A DNA stretch of 64,000 nucleotides from Gammaproteobacteria bacterium RIFCSPHIGHO2_12_FULL_41_20 (GTDB lineage Bacteria; Pseudomonadota; Gammaproteobacteria; DSM-16500), in contig MGYC01000038.1 of NCBI GenBank assembly GCA_001801575.1, positions 1 through 64,000 of the forward strand, in the 5' to 3' direction. Each line of letters starts with the position of its first letter. The stretch's first letter is position 1. The notes under the pieces are model-generated. The model was not told where the DNA came from. It saw only the letters and a program-made list of their open reading frames with translations, and ran no database searches. Of the stretch, positions 9,635 through 17,976 are shown in pieces. The translations under genes were made by a program, and so were the position numbers.

Positions 9635-12600
9635 TTAATGTGGGGCAGCTGAGTTTGTATATGAGGCAGCTGCTACGCTTAGTTGTCCACTACTCCAAAA
9701 CAATCTAAAAACACGAGCCATCATTGACCCTTCTGTTGACATAGCTACGGAAGATGCGGCTGCGGGCGCAGAAGAAGATAAAGTGGCCGACCGTGAAGAA
9801 TCAGCTACTTGCACCTCACGCGCACCGCCCACAGGGCATTGTAATCCAGCAGACATAGCTTGACTAAATGGACAACTGGCAGGAGGAACAGCAAATAACC
9901 CGTGACTTGCTGTCGTACTTTGCACAGTTAACCCATGTTGAATATGCTGAACTAATGCTAAATAACTCCGCATACTAGTTTCAATTCCATGAATTAACTC
10001 TAAAATTTTTTGTTCATTAAAATCATCTTGATTTTGTTCCATTAAATGAGCAACAGCAAGTACTTGTGTTTTTACTTGTTGTATAAATTCTATGGTTTTT
10101 TGTAATAACATTTGAAAAACGACTTTTATTCTAGATAGATCAGCAGAAGATGCTTCACTTGAACCTACGCGGATTAACATTCCGCATTGATCTGCACTAT
10201 CTAAGAGTTGTTTAAATAAAGGGAAAAGATGATCTTTATATGGTAGTTTAACGGTTTCACATATATTGCCGAGTAAAGCTCCAAATACATACTTGAATGA
10301 CCCAGCGCTACCCAGTGTTTCATCATAGTTTGCTAATCGTCCACCAATGAGCACACTATAAACTTCACGCCACAAATACACGGGGGCATCTGCCTCATTA
10401 AAAGTAGTGTTATTGGACAAGGTGTTTTCCATCTCTACAAGCGCATCAGAAAACGCCATTAAATGGTGGTACGTCGATGCTAAAGATGGATGGGTAAAAG
10501 CTGGCATAGATAAATCGCCAACTTTATATTGTAATAAAAGAGCTTCTATTTGTTGACTACGACCGTGTTGGATATGATTATAATCCCCGGATGCATCCAA
10601 TCCTGCATTAACATGAATGATTTTTCTTCCTCCTGGGTGAACATGTATAAATCTAGAAAGATTATACACACTGCCATTGATAATGACCCAACAATCATCT
10701 TCTTTATTGTGATAGGCCACATCAGATCGATATAACCGGCGTTGTGTTTGTCTTTCTAGCTCAACATTCGTTGGCGTAAAAACATCTAAATGTAACCGAT
10801 GATCAGCCGCCATCCTATCCAAATAACTTTCACAGGCAGAATCACAGCTCAATCCATCTGTAGATTCACAGGACAATATAATCTCCCGCAAGCCTGCTCT
10901 TACCGCATCAGCAAATCCAGAATTACCACAGATATAAATATGTGCCCCTTGTTCCACAATCAACCGTCTAAGTTTTTGTGCGCTTTCACGAATTAACTCA
11001 TCAACATGATGCCCAGGGTATTTTTTAATAAACTTAACCTCTCCTGTTTCCCTATCAATTTCTACACTATTTAATGTTTCCCGAGAAAATATTATTGATA
11101 AATCCAGTACACCGGCTCTTACAGAAGAGGCTAATTCTTCTTTATAGTAAAATGCATCGTGTGTAGGTGCGCTAAAGAGTAACCAAGTGACTCCATGGCT
11201 AGCCTGCATGGCTCGTGCTTCAATAAACCCTGGAAATGGTGAAATACCCGTACCGGCTGCAAACATTAATACCGGAATTTGTGCGTTAACAGGCAAATGA
11301 AAATTACGTGCTGGTACTTTATCAATACGAACGTGCGCACCCATATCAATATGCAATAAATAGCTAGACGCGACGCCAACGCCTTGATGTTGTGTAAGCC
11401 TATCCACGTAAAAATGCTTACCTACAGTTAAGCGCACTCTTCCCCCAGCATCAACCCCGTACAGGGGAGAAACAGAATATAAACGTGGTGTTAAAGGGCG
11501 AACTTGATTAATATCGATCGCAGATAGGCTAAGTTGTTTAAAATGACGAATATCTATATACTTTAATAACTCGCTTAATTTTATTGAGTCAAGGTCCATG
11601 CCTAACTCATAAAGAAAAAAACGTTTCCATAATGGATTCAATATAACCTCTACATTTCCATCCACTGGATAGTCTATAACAAGGGCGCGTATTTCTTCTG
11701 GTGTGTTTTCCGGAAAAATAGCACAACGATCGCCAGGGGCAAATTCTATAGCTGTTTGACTAACATCTAAAATAATTTCAGCCGCTCTATCACCTAATAA
11801 TCGCATATGCACTTTTGTTGCATAATGAGCCCGTGGCAGATATCGACGCAATCGCTCGTCATCTGCAATATAAAAATCATCATAGATTTGTCTTTGTGGT
11901 TCAGTTTCTACGGTAGCAGTTCCTTGATGACCACCATTAGTTTCAAGACGGCCATTCCTAAAGTTGATTTTCATATAACCATATACTTTAGTAGCATGCA
12001 CAAACGTTAATCCATGGTTGCCCAAGTATGCGCCTATGAAGTTCTGATAAGCTTGCTGTAATAAAGGATTCCTCGATGCCTGAACATATTTTTTAAGTGA
12101 ATGTTGTGCTAAATCTCTTCGCATTGCAGCAAGGAAGTCATGAATATGTTGAGGCTGGAGATCACCTTTTTGCGCCATGGCTTTCCCGAGTGTTGATTGA
12201 TAATCTTGTCTCTCGATAAAAGTATCTAGAGTATGAAATAAAGGTAATAAACTTCCTGATATACCTGGCATACCTCCAGGAACAGGGCTATCAAATTTAG
12301 CAACTGTTTTTGTCCATACACTGGGATCAACATAATTTCTACTATGTTGGTTTGGGGTGATGTAATCCAGTGCGGCTGTGACAGATTCCAGAACTGCAGT
12401 AATATGTTTAAGTGCCGCAATCAGCGCGGCATCGTCTTCTGCAGACACAGCTTTAATGGCTGCAATCATATATTGTAATGCTGGAGCAAAACGCAACTCC
12501 ATTAAAGTAATCGTTAAGTTAAATACCCGCTCTTCATTGTTATTAAACGCTGGATTAAGAATAGATAAGTCAGCCATGGTAATATCACCATTATGCACTC

Positions 12601-13129
12601 CATCCAGTAAATGTGGATGACGAATCCTCCAATTACATAAAAACGTATCATAATGAGTGCGTGCTGCTCTTAATTTTCCATCTGTATAACTAGGTAGCGT
12701 TCTTCCTAATCTTTTTGTAACTTGTTCCCATGGTACTCGAACACTAAGCGGTAAAGGATCTGTAGCCTGATCGTTGCCTTTACGTTGGTTAAAATAATAA
12801 GCATGTGCTATGTTCCCTAACATAGCTTGAGCTCGTGATAAATACTCATCAGGTAAATCATCCGGGTTATCTGCTTGTAGTAATGGTAACCTATCAATCG
12901 CTTCTCGCTCATTGTTTTGTCTGAGTAACTCAGGTAATTGTGCTGCTAAATCTTCCCATGGTTGATATTGAGCCGGCAGAGTTTCCATCAATGGTTGGTG
13001 GGGAGCAAAGCCATGGGTAAGTGATATTTGACCCTCGTGAATTCTGCTAGTGGGTGATGTTAGTAAAACCCTCTCGCAGCCTAGCAAATCCCTCTCATAC
13101 GTATCATGCGATTGGCGTTCTAATGACAT
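9635..13129 (-). CDS. indoleamine 2,3-dioxygenase-like / NADPH-FAD reductase / cytochrome b5 fusion
   Basis: This 1164-residue protein appears to be a self-contained haem oxygenase. Residues about 100-390 resemble indoleamine 2,3-dioxygenase: a GG-rich loop near 285, FLAAMRRDL near 335, and a haem-ligand pattern H-x3-V-x2-Y at His378, equivalent to human IDO1 His346. A cytochrome P450 reductase-type FAD/NADPH module follows without a flavodoxin domain (FAD motif R549-L-Y-S, NADP motif GTGISPF from Gly626, YICGNSGFA). Next is a cytochrome b5 domain (about 785-865, HPGG at His831), then a helical region of unknown function (about 870-1080) and an Ala/Ser-rich tail. It is convergent with the peptide synthetase, with 63 bases between the stops. 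A Shine-Dalgarno (agaggg) supports ATG 13129. The IDO assignment is by eye; a related haem enzyme of that superfamily is possible. Confidence 0.72.
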   Translation of the reverse strand: MSLERQSHDTYERDLLGCERVLLTSPTSRIHEGQISLTHGFAPHQPLMETLPAQYQPWEDLAAQLPELLRQNNEREAIDRLPLLQADNPDDLPDEYLSRAQAMLGNIAHAYYFNQRKGNDQATDPLPLSVRVPWEQVTKRLGRTLPSYTDGKLRAARTHYDTFLCNWRIRHPHLLDGVHNGDITMADLSILNPAFNNNEERVFNLTITLMELRFAPALQYMIAAIKAVSAEDDAALIAALKHITAVLESVTAALDYITPNQHSRNYVDPSVWTKTVAKFDSPVPGGMPGISGSLLPLFHTLDTFIERQDYQSTLGKAMAQKGDLQPQHIHDFLAAMRRDLAQHSLKKYVQASRNPLLQQAYQNFIGAYLGNHGLTFVHATKVYGYMKINFRNGRLETNGGHQGTATVETEPQRQIYDDFYIADDERLRRYLPRAHYATKVHMRLLGDRAAEIILDVSQTAIEFAPGDRCAIFPENTPEEIRALVIDYPVDGNVEVILNPLWKRFFLYELGMDLDSIKLSELLKYIDIRHFKQLSLSAIDINQVRPLTPRLYSVSPLYGVDAGGRVRLTVGKHFYVDRLTQHQGVGVASSYLLHIDMGAHVRIDKVPARNFHLPVNAQIPVLMFAAGTGISPFPGFIEARAMQASHGVTWLLFSAPTHDAFYYKEELASSVRAGVLDLSIIFSRETLNSVEIDRETGEVKFIKKYPGHHVDELIRESAQKLRRLIVEQGAHIYICGNSGFADAVRAGLREIILSCESTDGLSCDSACESYLDRMAADHRLHLDVFTPTNVELERQTQRRLYRSDVAYHNKEDDCWVIINGSVYNLSRFIHVHPGGRKIIHVNAGLDASGDYNHIQHGRSQQIEALLLQYKVGDLSMPAFTHPSLASTYHHLMAFSDALVEMENTLSNNTTFNEADAPVYLWREVYSVLIGGRLANYDETLGSAGSFKYVFGALLGNICETVKLPYKDHLFPLFKQLLDSADQCGMLIRVGSSEASSADLSRIKVVFQMLLQKTIEFIQQVKTQVLAVAHLMEQNQDDFNEQKILELIHGIETSMRSYLALVQHIQHGLTVQSTTASHGLFAVPPASCPFSQAMSAGLQCPVGGAREVQVADSSRSATLSSSAPAAASSVAMSTEGSMMARVFRLFWSSGQLSVAAASYTNSAAPH

Positions 13130-13481
13130 TTGCTAGCCCTCTCGTTTGCTTTTATCGATATGACTAACAATTGTACAGTATGTGCATTAAGGATTTGTTA
13201 GGGAGCAGAAAAACGACGAATTTCGAATTGAATCAAAATAAACGTTATTAAAGGCCTGTGGGTAAATGGTTAAAAAACACGAATTGTCTCGAAACACCTG
13301 TTACTAAACGGAGGCAGTAATTATAGGAGAAATAACTATAGATATATACGCTAAACAATTGAAATATTAGTATTTAAAATGAAATTATCAAATTAAAAAA
13401 AGAATACTTGATGAGTGTTGCTCTCCCAGCGATTATAACCGTAAATCTACAATCCAGTTATTTATCCAAGGATTAATGGGC
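13130..13481. other. intergenic region upstream of the dioxygenase fusion
   Basis: These 352 AT-rich bases separate two minus-strand genes. They must hold the promoter of the fusion gene: on the minus strand a TACAAT lies about 45 bases before the ATG, and the Shine-Dalgarno is clear. I see no ORF, strong hairpin or repeat here. Confidence 0.4.
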
Positions 13482-14780
13482 TTAAGTCCGCGCATGCTGG
13501 ATCAACGGCTCTATTTTTTCATTACCTCTATTCGATCCTATTAAGGCTTGATTTAAGCTCTGCGCTGAAATTTCTTTTTCCCATCGGCTTATTACTAAGG
13601 AAGCAACCCCATTTCCAATATAATTTATGAGAGATCTCGCTTCACTCATAAATCGGTCTATCCCAAGAATTAACACTATGCCTACAGCGGGAATTGATGG
13701 AACGATAGATAGTGTAGCAGCAAGTGTAACAAAACCTGCACCAGTTACTCCGGCCGCTCCTTTGCTCAATAACATGGCTGCAGCAAAAAGAGCAAGTTGT
13801 TGAGTTACCGTTAATTGAATTCCTAATGCTTGAGCAATGAATAATGCAGCTAAAGTAATATAAATATTTGTTCCATCTAAGTTAAACGAATATCCCATAG
13901 GAACAATAACACCGATAGTTTTCTTTTGACAGCCTAGTTTCTCTAATTTTCGTAATAACTGTGGCAAAGCAGATTCACTTGATGATGTTCCTAAAACAAG
14001 AAGTAATTCAGGTGATATATATTTGAGGAAGCGTGTTATTGAGAAACCCGATAGTGTTGCAATTATTCCTAATACCACAAATACAAATATGAATCCTGTC
14101 AGATAAAATGCTCCAATTAATCCAAGTAAAGGTACAAGAAAATTACCGCCAAATTTAGCTATGGTAAATGACATTGCACCGAATACGCCGAGAGGGGCAG
14201 TGTACATTATGATGCGAATTATTTGAAATAAACATTGGGTTATTTTATCCATCGCGTCAATAAGGCTCTTTGAGCGATCTTCATCTATAGCAAGTAATGA
14301 AACCCCAAAAAGAATGGCAATTAGCAATACTTGCAGCATATCACCTTTGGCAAAAGGTTCAATAATGCTAGTTGGAATAAGATTTTGAAGAAAATCTACA
14401 AAAGAAAGCTTATCCGCACTTTCCAAAAAATGTATTACAGGTTGCTTATCTAACAGATTCAAGTTTGCATGAATCAGCGATCCTGGCTTGATAATTGATG
14501 CAGTAGCCCATCCAATTAAAAGAGCAATAGATGAAATGATCTCAAAATAAATGAAAGCTTTGATTCCAATTTTCCCCAGTTTTTTTAAAGAACCCGTTTG
14601 TGCAATGCCAGTTGCTACAGTAAGAAACACAATAGGGCCTATGAATAGTTTAATAAGCTTAATAAAGCTTGTTCCTAATGGCTCCATTAAAGCGGCTAAT
14701 TTGGGATTAAATACACCTAATATGCAGCCACTAAAAAAAGCCACTAATATCCAAAAATAGAGAGATTTAATAAATTTCAT
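13482..14780 (-). CDS. dicarboxylate/amino acid:cation symporter (DAACS family)
   Basis: The 432-residue membrane protein has the features of the GltP/DctA family. It has eight or so hydrophobic segments, the re-entrant-loop signature LLVLGTSSSESALPQLL, and the substrate/cation site GYSFNLDGTNIYITLAALFIA, followed by LLSKGAAGVTGAGFVTLAATL and GIDRFMSEARSLINYIGN. Such proteins import glutamate, aspartate, succinate or related acids with H+ or Na+ across the inner membrane. The residues visible do not decide the substrate. Length is typical and no residue looks missing. It is flanked by long intergenic stretches, so it is probably transcribed alone. Confidence 0.92.
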   Translation of the reverse strand: MKFIKSLYFWILVAFFSGCILGVFNPKLAALMEPLGTSFIKLIKLFIGPIVFLTVATGIAQTGSLKKLGKIGIKAFIYFEIISSIALLIGWATASIIKPGSLIHANLNLLDKQPVIHFLESADKLSFVDFLQNLIPTSIIEPFAKGDMLQVLLIAILFGVSLLAIDEDRSKSLIDAMDKITQCLFQIIRIIMYTAPLGVFGAMSFTIAKFGGNFLVPLLGLIGAFYLTGFIFVFVVLGIIATLSGFSITRFLKYISPELLLVLGTSSSESALPQLLRKLEKLGCQKKTIGVIVPMGYSFNLDGTNIYITLAALFIAQALGIQLTVTQQLALFAAAMLLSKGAAGVTGAGFVTLAATLSIVPSIPAVGIVLILGIDRFMSEARSLINYIGNGVASLVISRWEKEISAQSLNQALIGSNRGNEKIEPLIQHART

Positions 14781-14940
14781 GTTATGAATTAAACTCCATA
14801 GAAGTCCGTGCCCAACCGCCGTTTCTAGGATAATAATTTTACACGCAGAGCGTTAAGGATTTATGATCAAAGAAACACATGTATAAAATACAAATTAATC
14901 AATAAGTTATAATTAATTTGTAGAATTTTGTTAAAGAGTT

Positions 14941-16335
14941 TTATCTGCGCCAAGGCGGCATATCACCTAAAACCAGATTGGCATCGCGACCTAAATCAGT
15001 TTGTCGATAACGCTCATGGCGGCGGTAAGTTGCTTGGCCAAGCACGGAAGACGTTTCTGTTATATAGCTAGTGCGCACAGAATTTTGACAACTGTCATAA
15101 GGACCTGTGGCATAGCCATTGCAAACGTTAAAGCTATTCACAGCACTATCGCTATGAGCACAAGCATTTTCATTAGCTGCGATACGCGACATCCAGTCTT
15201 CCACAGGCAAAGGTTGATAAGGATTAACGGATGGGTCCAATACATAGCTTTGGTTGGTCTCTGCATCTCTTATAATAGGCGCCGTATGATACCACCAAGA
15301 AACTTTACCCCGCGGTGAGTTCGGTGTGTTTGCACATAAATTTCCAAAAGCAAATACTTTAGAAGGCCGCACCAACTTATTAACTACATTATTAAATGGC
15401 CCAAAAAAATCTTGAACCATAGCAGCAGCCCGTGTCCAACAGCCATCATCAGGATAAAGCCACGTAATACGCCGCATAAAATCCTGTTGACTCTCATCAG
15501 AAAAATAACGTAAATCTCGGATTTTTTCGAACCCATCCTGGATAGTCGTATAATTAGGCCAGGTGCTAATCGTATTTAATCGATTATTTCTTAAGCTAAT
15601 ATCATTCCATGCAACACTTTGCTCGTAAATAGACTCTCCTAATAGGGTTTTTGTTTTACTAAGATAGCTTCTCCAGTCTTTTTGAGGACTCCTATAAGCA
15701 TTGGGAATAGAAGCCAATACAATACTCCTATTATTATGCTGCAAATCAGCAGCCTCATTTTGGTAGCTTTTTTCAATACAAGAATCCGTGGGTAAATCTC
15801 CATAACCATTGCATATATTAAATCGAAGGGCAGCCTGCAATCCTAGTGTACCGCTTAAGTTTGCTATCCAATCGTTTAATAACAACGGTTGTTTGGCATT
15901 TTTATCAAAAACATAATAATTACTATCCGAGGTATCTTTAAAAATTGGTGCCATATAAAACTCATCGGTATGCTCATTCAAAAATATAAATACTTTTGCC
16001 GGCCTTGGATATTTAATAAATGGATTATTTATTGGGCCCCAAAAAGCATGAATAAAATACACATTATATTGCCACGCACGGCCTTTCTCTGGGGATAAAC
16101 TATCTTTTGCATGGATATAAGCATCAAATAAAAGCTTGATATCTGCAGAATTATATTGAGGTACTGAGCTTAATAAGTTTGATTTGTTTACCACATCTTC
16201 CCAGGAAATACTGCTATCGTAAATGGTTGCTTTCGATGTATCCGCAAAAACACTGTTAGCCATCCATAACAGTATAATACTTGTAATAGTAATACATATT
16301 GATTTGATAACATGTAAATATCGCATGCAAGTCAC
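14941..16335 (-). CDS. secreted tandem protein-glutaminase-like protein
   Basis: The 464 residues begin with a signal peptide (hydrophobic about 10-30, cleavage near VFA-D32). Two homologous halves of about 200 residues follow. Both share the order WxDI/V..., GP(I/F)NN, RP(A/S)KVF.F, API..D, YV.D, DW and CNGY...DSC. The C-terminal copy carries a plausible catalytic triad of the protein-glutamine glutaminase fold: Cys299 (DDGCW), His350 (WWYH) and Asp367 (VLDPS). The N-terminal copy has Arg86 for Cys and Tyr127 for His, keeping only Asp144, so it is presumably inactive. Known protein glutaminases deamidate Gln side chains on target proteins. Secretion and the degenerate duplicate suggest an exported modifier with a binding or pro-domain. 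The target is unknown. Confidence 0.62.
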   Translation of the reverse strand: MTCMRYLHVIKSICITITSIILLWMANSVFADTSKATIYDSSISWEDVVNKSNLLSSVPQYNSADIKLLFDAYIHAKDSLSPEKGRAWQYNVYFIHAFWGPINNPFIKYPRPAKVFIFLNEHTDEFYMAPIFKDTSDSNYYVFDKNAKQPLLLNDWIANLSGTLGLQAALRFNICNGYGDLPTDSCIEKSYQNEAADLQHNNRSIVLASIPNAYRSPQKDWRSYLSKTKTLLGESIYEQSVAWNDISLRNNRLNTISTWPNYTTIQDGFEKIRDLRYFSDESQQDFMRRITWLYPDDGCWTRAAAMVQDFFGPFNNVVNKLVRPSKVFAFGNLCANTPNSPRGKVSWWYHTAPIIRDAETNQSYVLDPSVNPYQPLPVEDWMSRIAANENACAHSDSAVNSFNVCNGYATGPYDSCQNSVRTSYITETSSVLGQATYRRHERYRQTDLGRDANLVLGDMPPWRR

Positions 16336-16738
16336 TCCATCATTAATTTTTAATATAAAGACACTATTTACTTAAAGTTACTTGAGAAAAGATAATAAAG
16401 ATAAAAACAGGTGTAATGAGTTATAGATAAAAATTAAAATAACATTAAACTTACGAAGTTGCAACAGGGTAACTGGGAGCTCAGGAATTCTCGCTGAGTA
16501 AAGGATGGCAAGTAGATAGGTGGGTATAAAAGCACAAATAAAGCGCAGGAGGCTGGAGGCCGACGAGCCATTGTGTTTTTATACCCACCTATCTACTTGC
16601 CATCCTTTACTCAGCGAGAATTCCTGCTGGGAACCCCTGCTGGAAACTCTTTATCAAAGAACGCGAATAAAAAAACGCTTGCACAGCATAATCGTCTTAT
16701 GTATCTTTGCACCGCAATTCAATAAAAGGAGTTAACAC
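16336..16738. other. intergenic region between the glutaminase-like and TPR genes
   Basis: This 403-base gap must contain the divergent promoters of the two flanking genes. Its main content is a long inverted repeat at 16482-16626, listed separately. The TPR gene has a Shine-Dalgarno aaaggag at about 16725-16731. I find no credible gene: the short ORF at 16520-16735 only reads through the inverted repeat. Confidence 0.5.
16482..16626. repeat. 56-bp inverted repeat with a 33-base loop
   Basis: The arms at 16482-16537 and 16571-16626 are reverse complements at 55 of 56 positions. The 33-base spacer at 16538-16570 is GC-rich. A single-stranded copy would form a very long hairpin. It encodes no transposase and has no T-tract, so it is not an ordinary terminator. 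It could be a palindromic mobile element, a recombination scar or a source of a structured RNA. I did not find another copy in the window. Confidence 0.85.
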
Positions 16739-17845
16739 ATGAATACCCGGCAATTAGATCCGCGTAGAATCCCCAATCGCTTCCGCTTACAAACTTTAAT
16801 TGAAGAAGAAATTATTTTAGCTGACGCATCACTAAAAGAAAAACCAGCAGAACAACATCGTACCGCAGACTTAGCAAATATTATCTTAACTCTACTTGAA
16901 GTGGGAAGGTGGGAAAAAGTTCTAGAATACGCTTCGCTGCTATTAACCCGAGAACATAGCAAAACAGTGGATCAACAAGATAATGAAGCCATGGCTACGG
17001 CTTATTATGCATTAGCTACACGAGAACGCGAGTTAAATCAAGTCGAAGCAGCTTATAAAAACTATGCTGAAGCAAGAAAATTAAATCCATCTCCCTGGCT
17101 AAGCAGCAATCTATTTCGCAATGTTGGCCTGGTTTACTTGAAAGAAAAAAAATTTGCTGAGGCAGCAAAAGAATTTCACCAAGGAGTCGCATTCACAGAA
17201 CAACACCCTGAGCTAAGAGGAGCATTACCTGCATTGTATAATTACTGGGGGTTAGCATTAACTCGTGCGGCCTTGCAAGCAAAACAAGATCCTTCGGAAG
17301 GATTAAAAATATTTGAGCAGACTACACAGCTATATCGAACTATTTTTACTGAGATGCAGGTTTCTGAAACAGAACAAGCTCGCTCACACGATTGGCAATC
17401 GCACCAATTTCATCGTGGCATGGTGCTATGTGAAATAACTGAGCAAATGATCAATGACAAATCAGTGGAAACCCAAGTTATTGAAAAAAACCTACGAAGC
17501 GCTGAAAAATTACTACTAGGATCACTAGAAGGTCGAATAGTGAATAAAGCAGATGGGCAACGATTAGGCGATGTCTGTGTTTGGTTAGGACGGGTTTATA
17601 CTGGGTTACATTTATTTGATAATGCAAGAACGTACTTACTGCGCGCCAGAGGGTATTTCCATACATTTTTCAAAGAAGATGACACAGTCAGCCAAACCAA
17701 AGACGTAGATGCCCGGTTAGCAGCTTTACCAATAGCAATCAATAGCTCACCATTACAACTGCATAGTGCTTTTGCTACAGAAAAAGTTAATCCTATAACC
17801 ATGGATATGAGTGTCACAAGTAATAAAACGTCTCCAGCACCTTAA
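16739..17845 (+). CDS. TPR-repeat protein of unknown function
   Basis: The 368-residue soluble protein is almost wholly helical. It contains several tetratricopeptide-like repeats between about residues 50 and 310, for example AYYALATRERELNQVEAAYK, LFRNVGLVYLKEKKFAEAAK and WLGRVYTGLHLFDNARTYLL. There is no signal peptide or membrane segment. TPR arrays form protein-binding superhelices, and in intracellular pathogens they are frequent in regulators and secreted effectors, but nothing here shows which. The ATG at 16739 is preceded by aaaggag. A pair of hairpins follows the stop. Confidence 0.72.
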   Translation: MNTRQLDPRRIPNRFRLQTLIEEEIILADASLKEKPAEQHRTADLANIILTLLEVGRWEKVLEYASLLLTREHSKTVDQQDNEAMATAYYALATRERELNQVEAAYKNYAEARKLNPSPWLSSNLFRNVGLVYLKEKKFAEAAKEFHQGVAFTEQHPELRGALPALYNYWGLALTRAALQAKQDPSEGLKIFEQTTQLYRTIFTEMQVSETEQARSHDWQSHQFHRGMVLCEITEQMINDKSVETQVIEKNLRSAEKLLLGSLEGRIVNKADGQRLGDVCVWLGRVYTGLHLFDNARTYLLRARGYFHTFFKEDDTVSQTKDVDARLAALPIAINSSPLQLHSAFATEKVNPITMDMSVTSNKTSPAP

Positions 17846-17870
17846 AAGCCGTCCTGATCGCTCTTCTTCA

Positions 17871-17962
17871 CTCTAGATCCGGTAGTAGATTTCAATTGCC
17901 GGATCTAGAGCCTGTCGTCAATTACTCTCTCAGCTGCAAAAAGAGAGTAATTGACGACAGGC
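17871..17962. terminator. two consecutive perfect hairpins between convergent genes
   Basis: The first hairpin has 12-base arms (17871-17882 / 17899-17910). The second has perfect 21-base arms (17910-17930 / 17942-17962) around an 11-base loop. They lie between the TPR gene (stop 17845) and the convergent membrane-protein gene (stop 17977), so a bidirectional transcription barrier is likely. There is no good T-run, so Rho-independent termination is not proven. The 21-bp perfect stem is longer than usual. Confidence 0.55.
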
Positions 17963-17976
17963 CCTAGTGCAACGAT

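Noticed and set aside
16520-16735. 71-codon ORF across the long inverted repeat
   Set aside because: It reads through both arms of the palindrome and has no ribosome binding site or family features.
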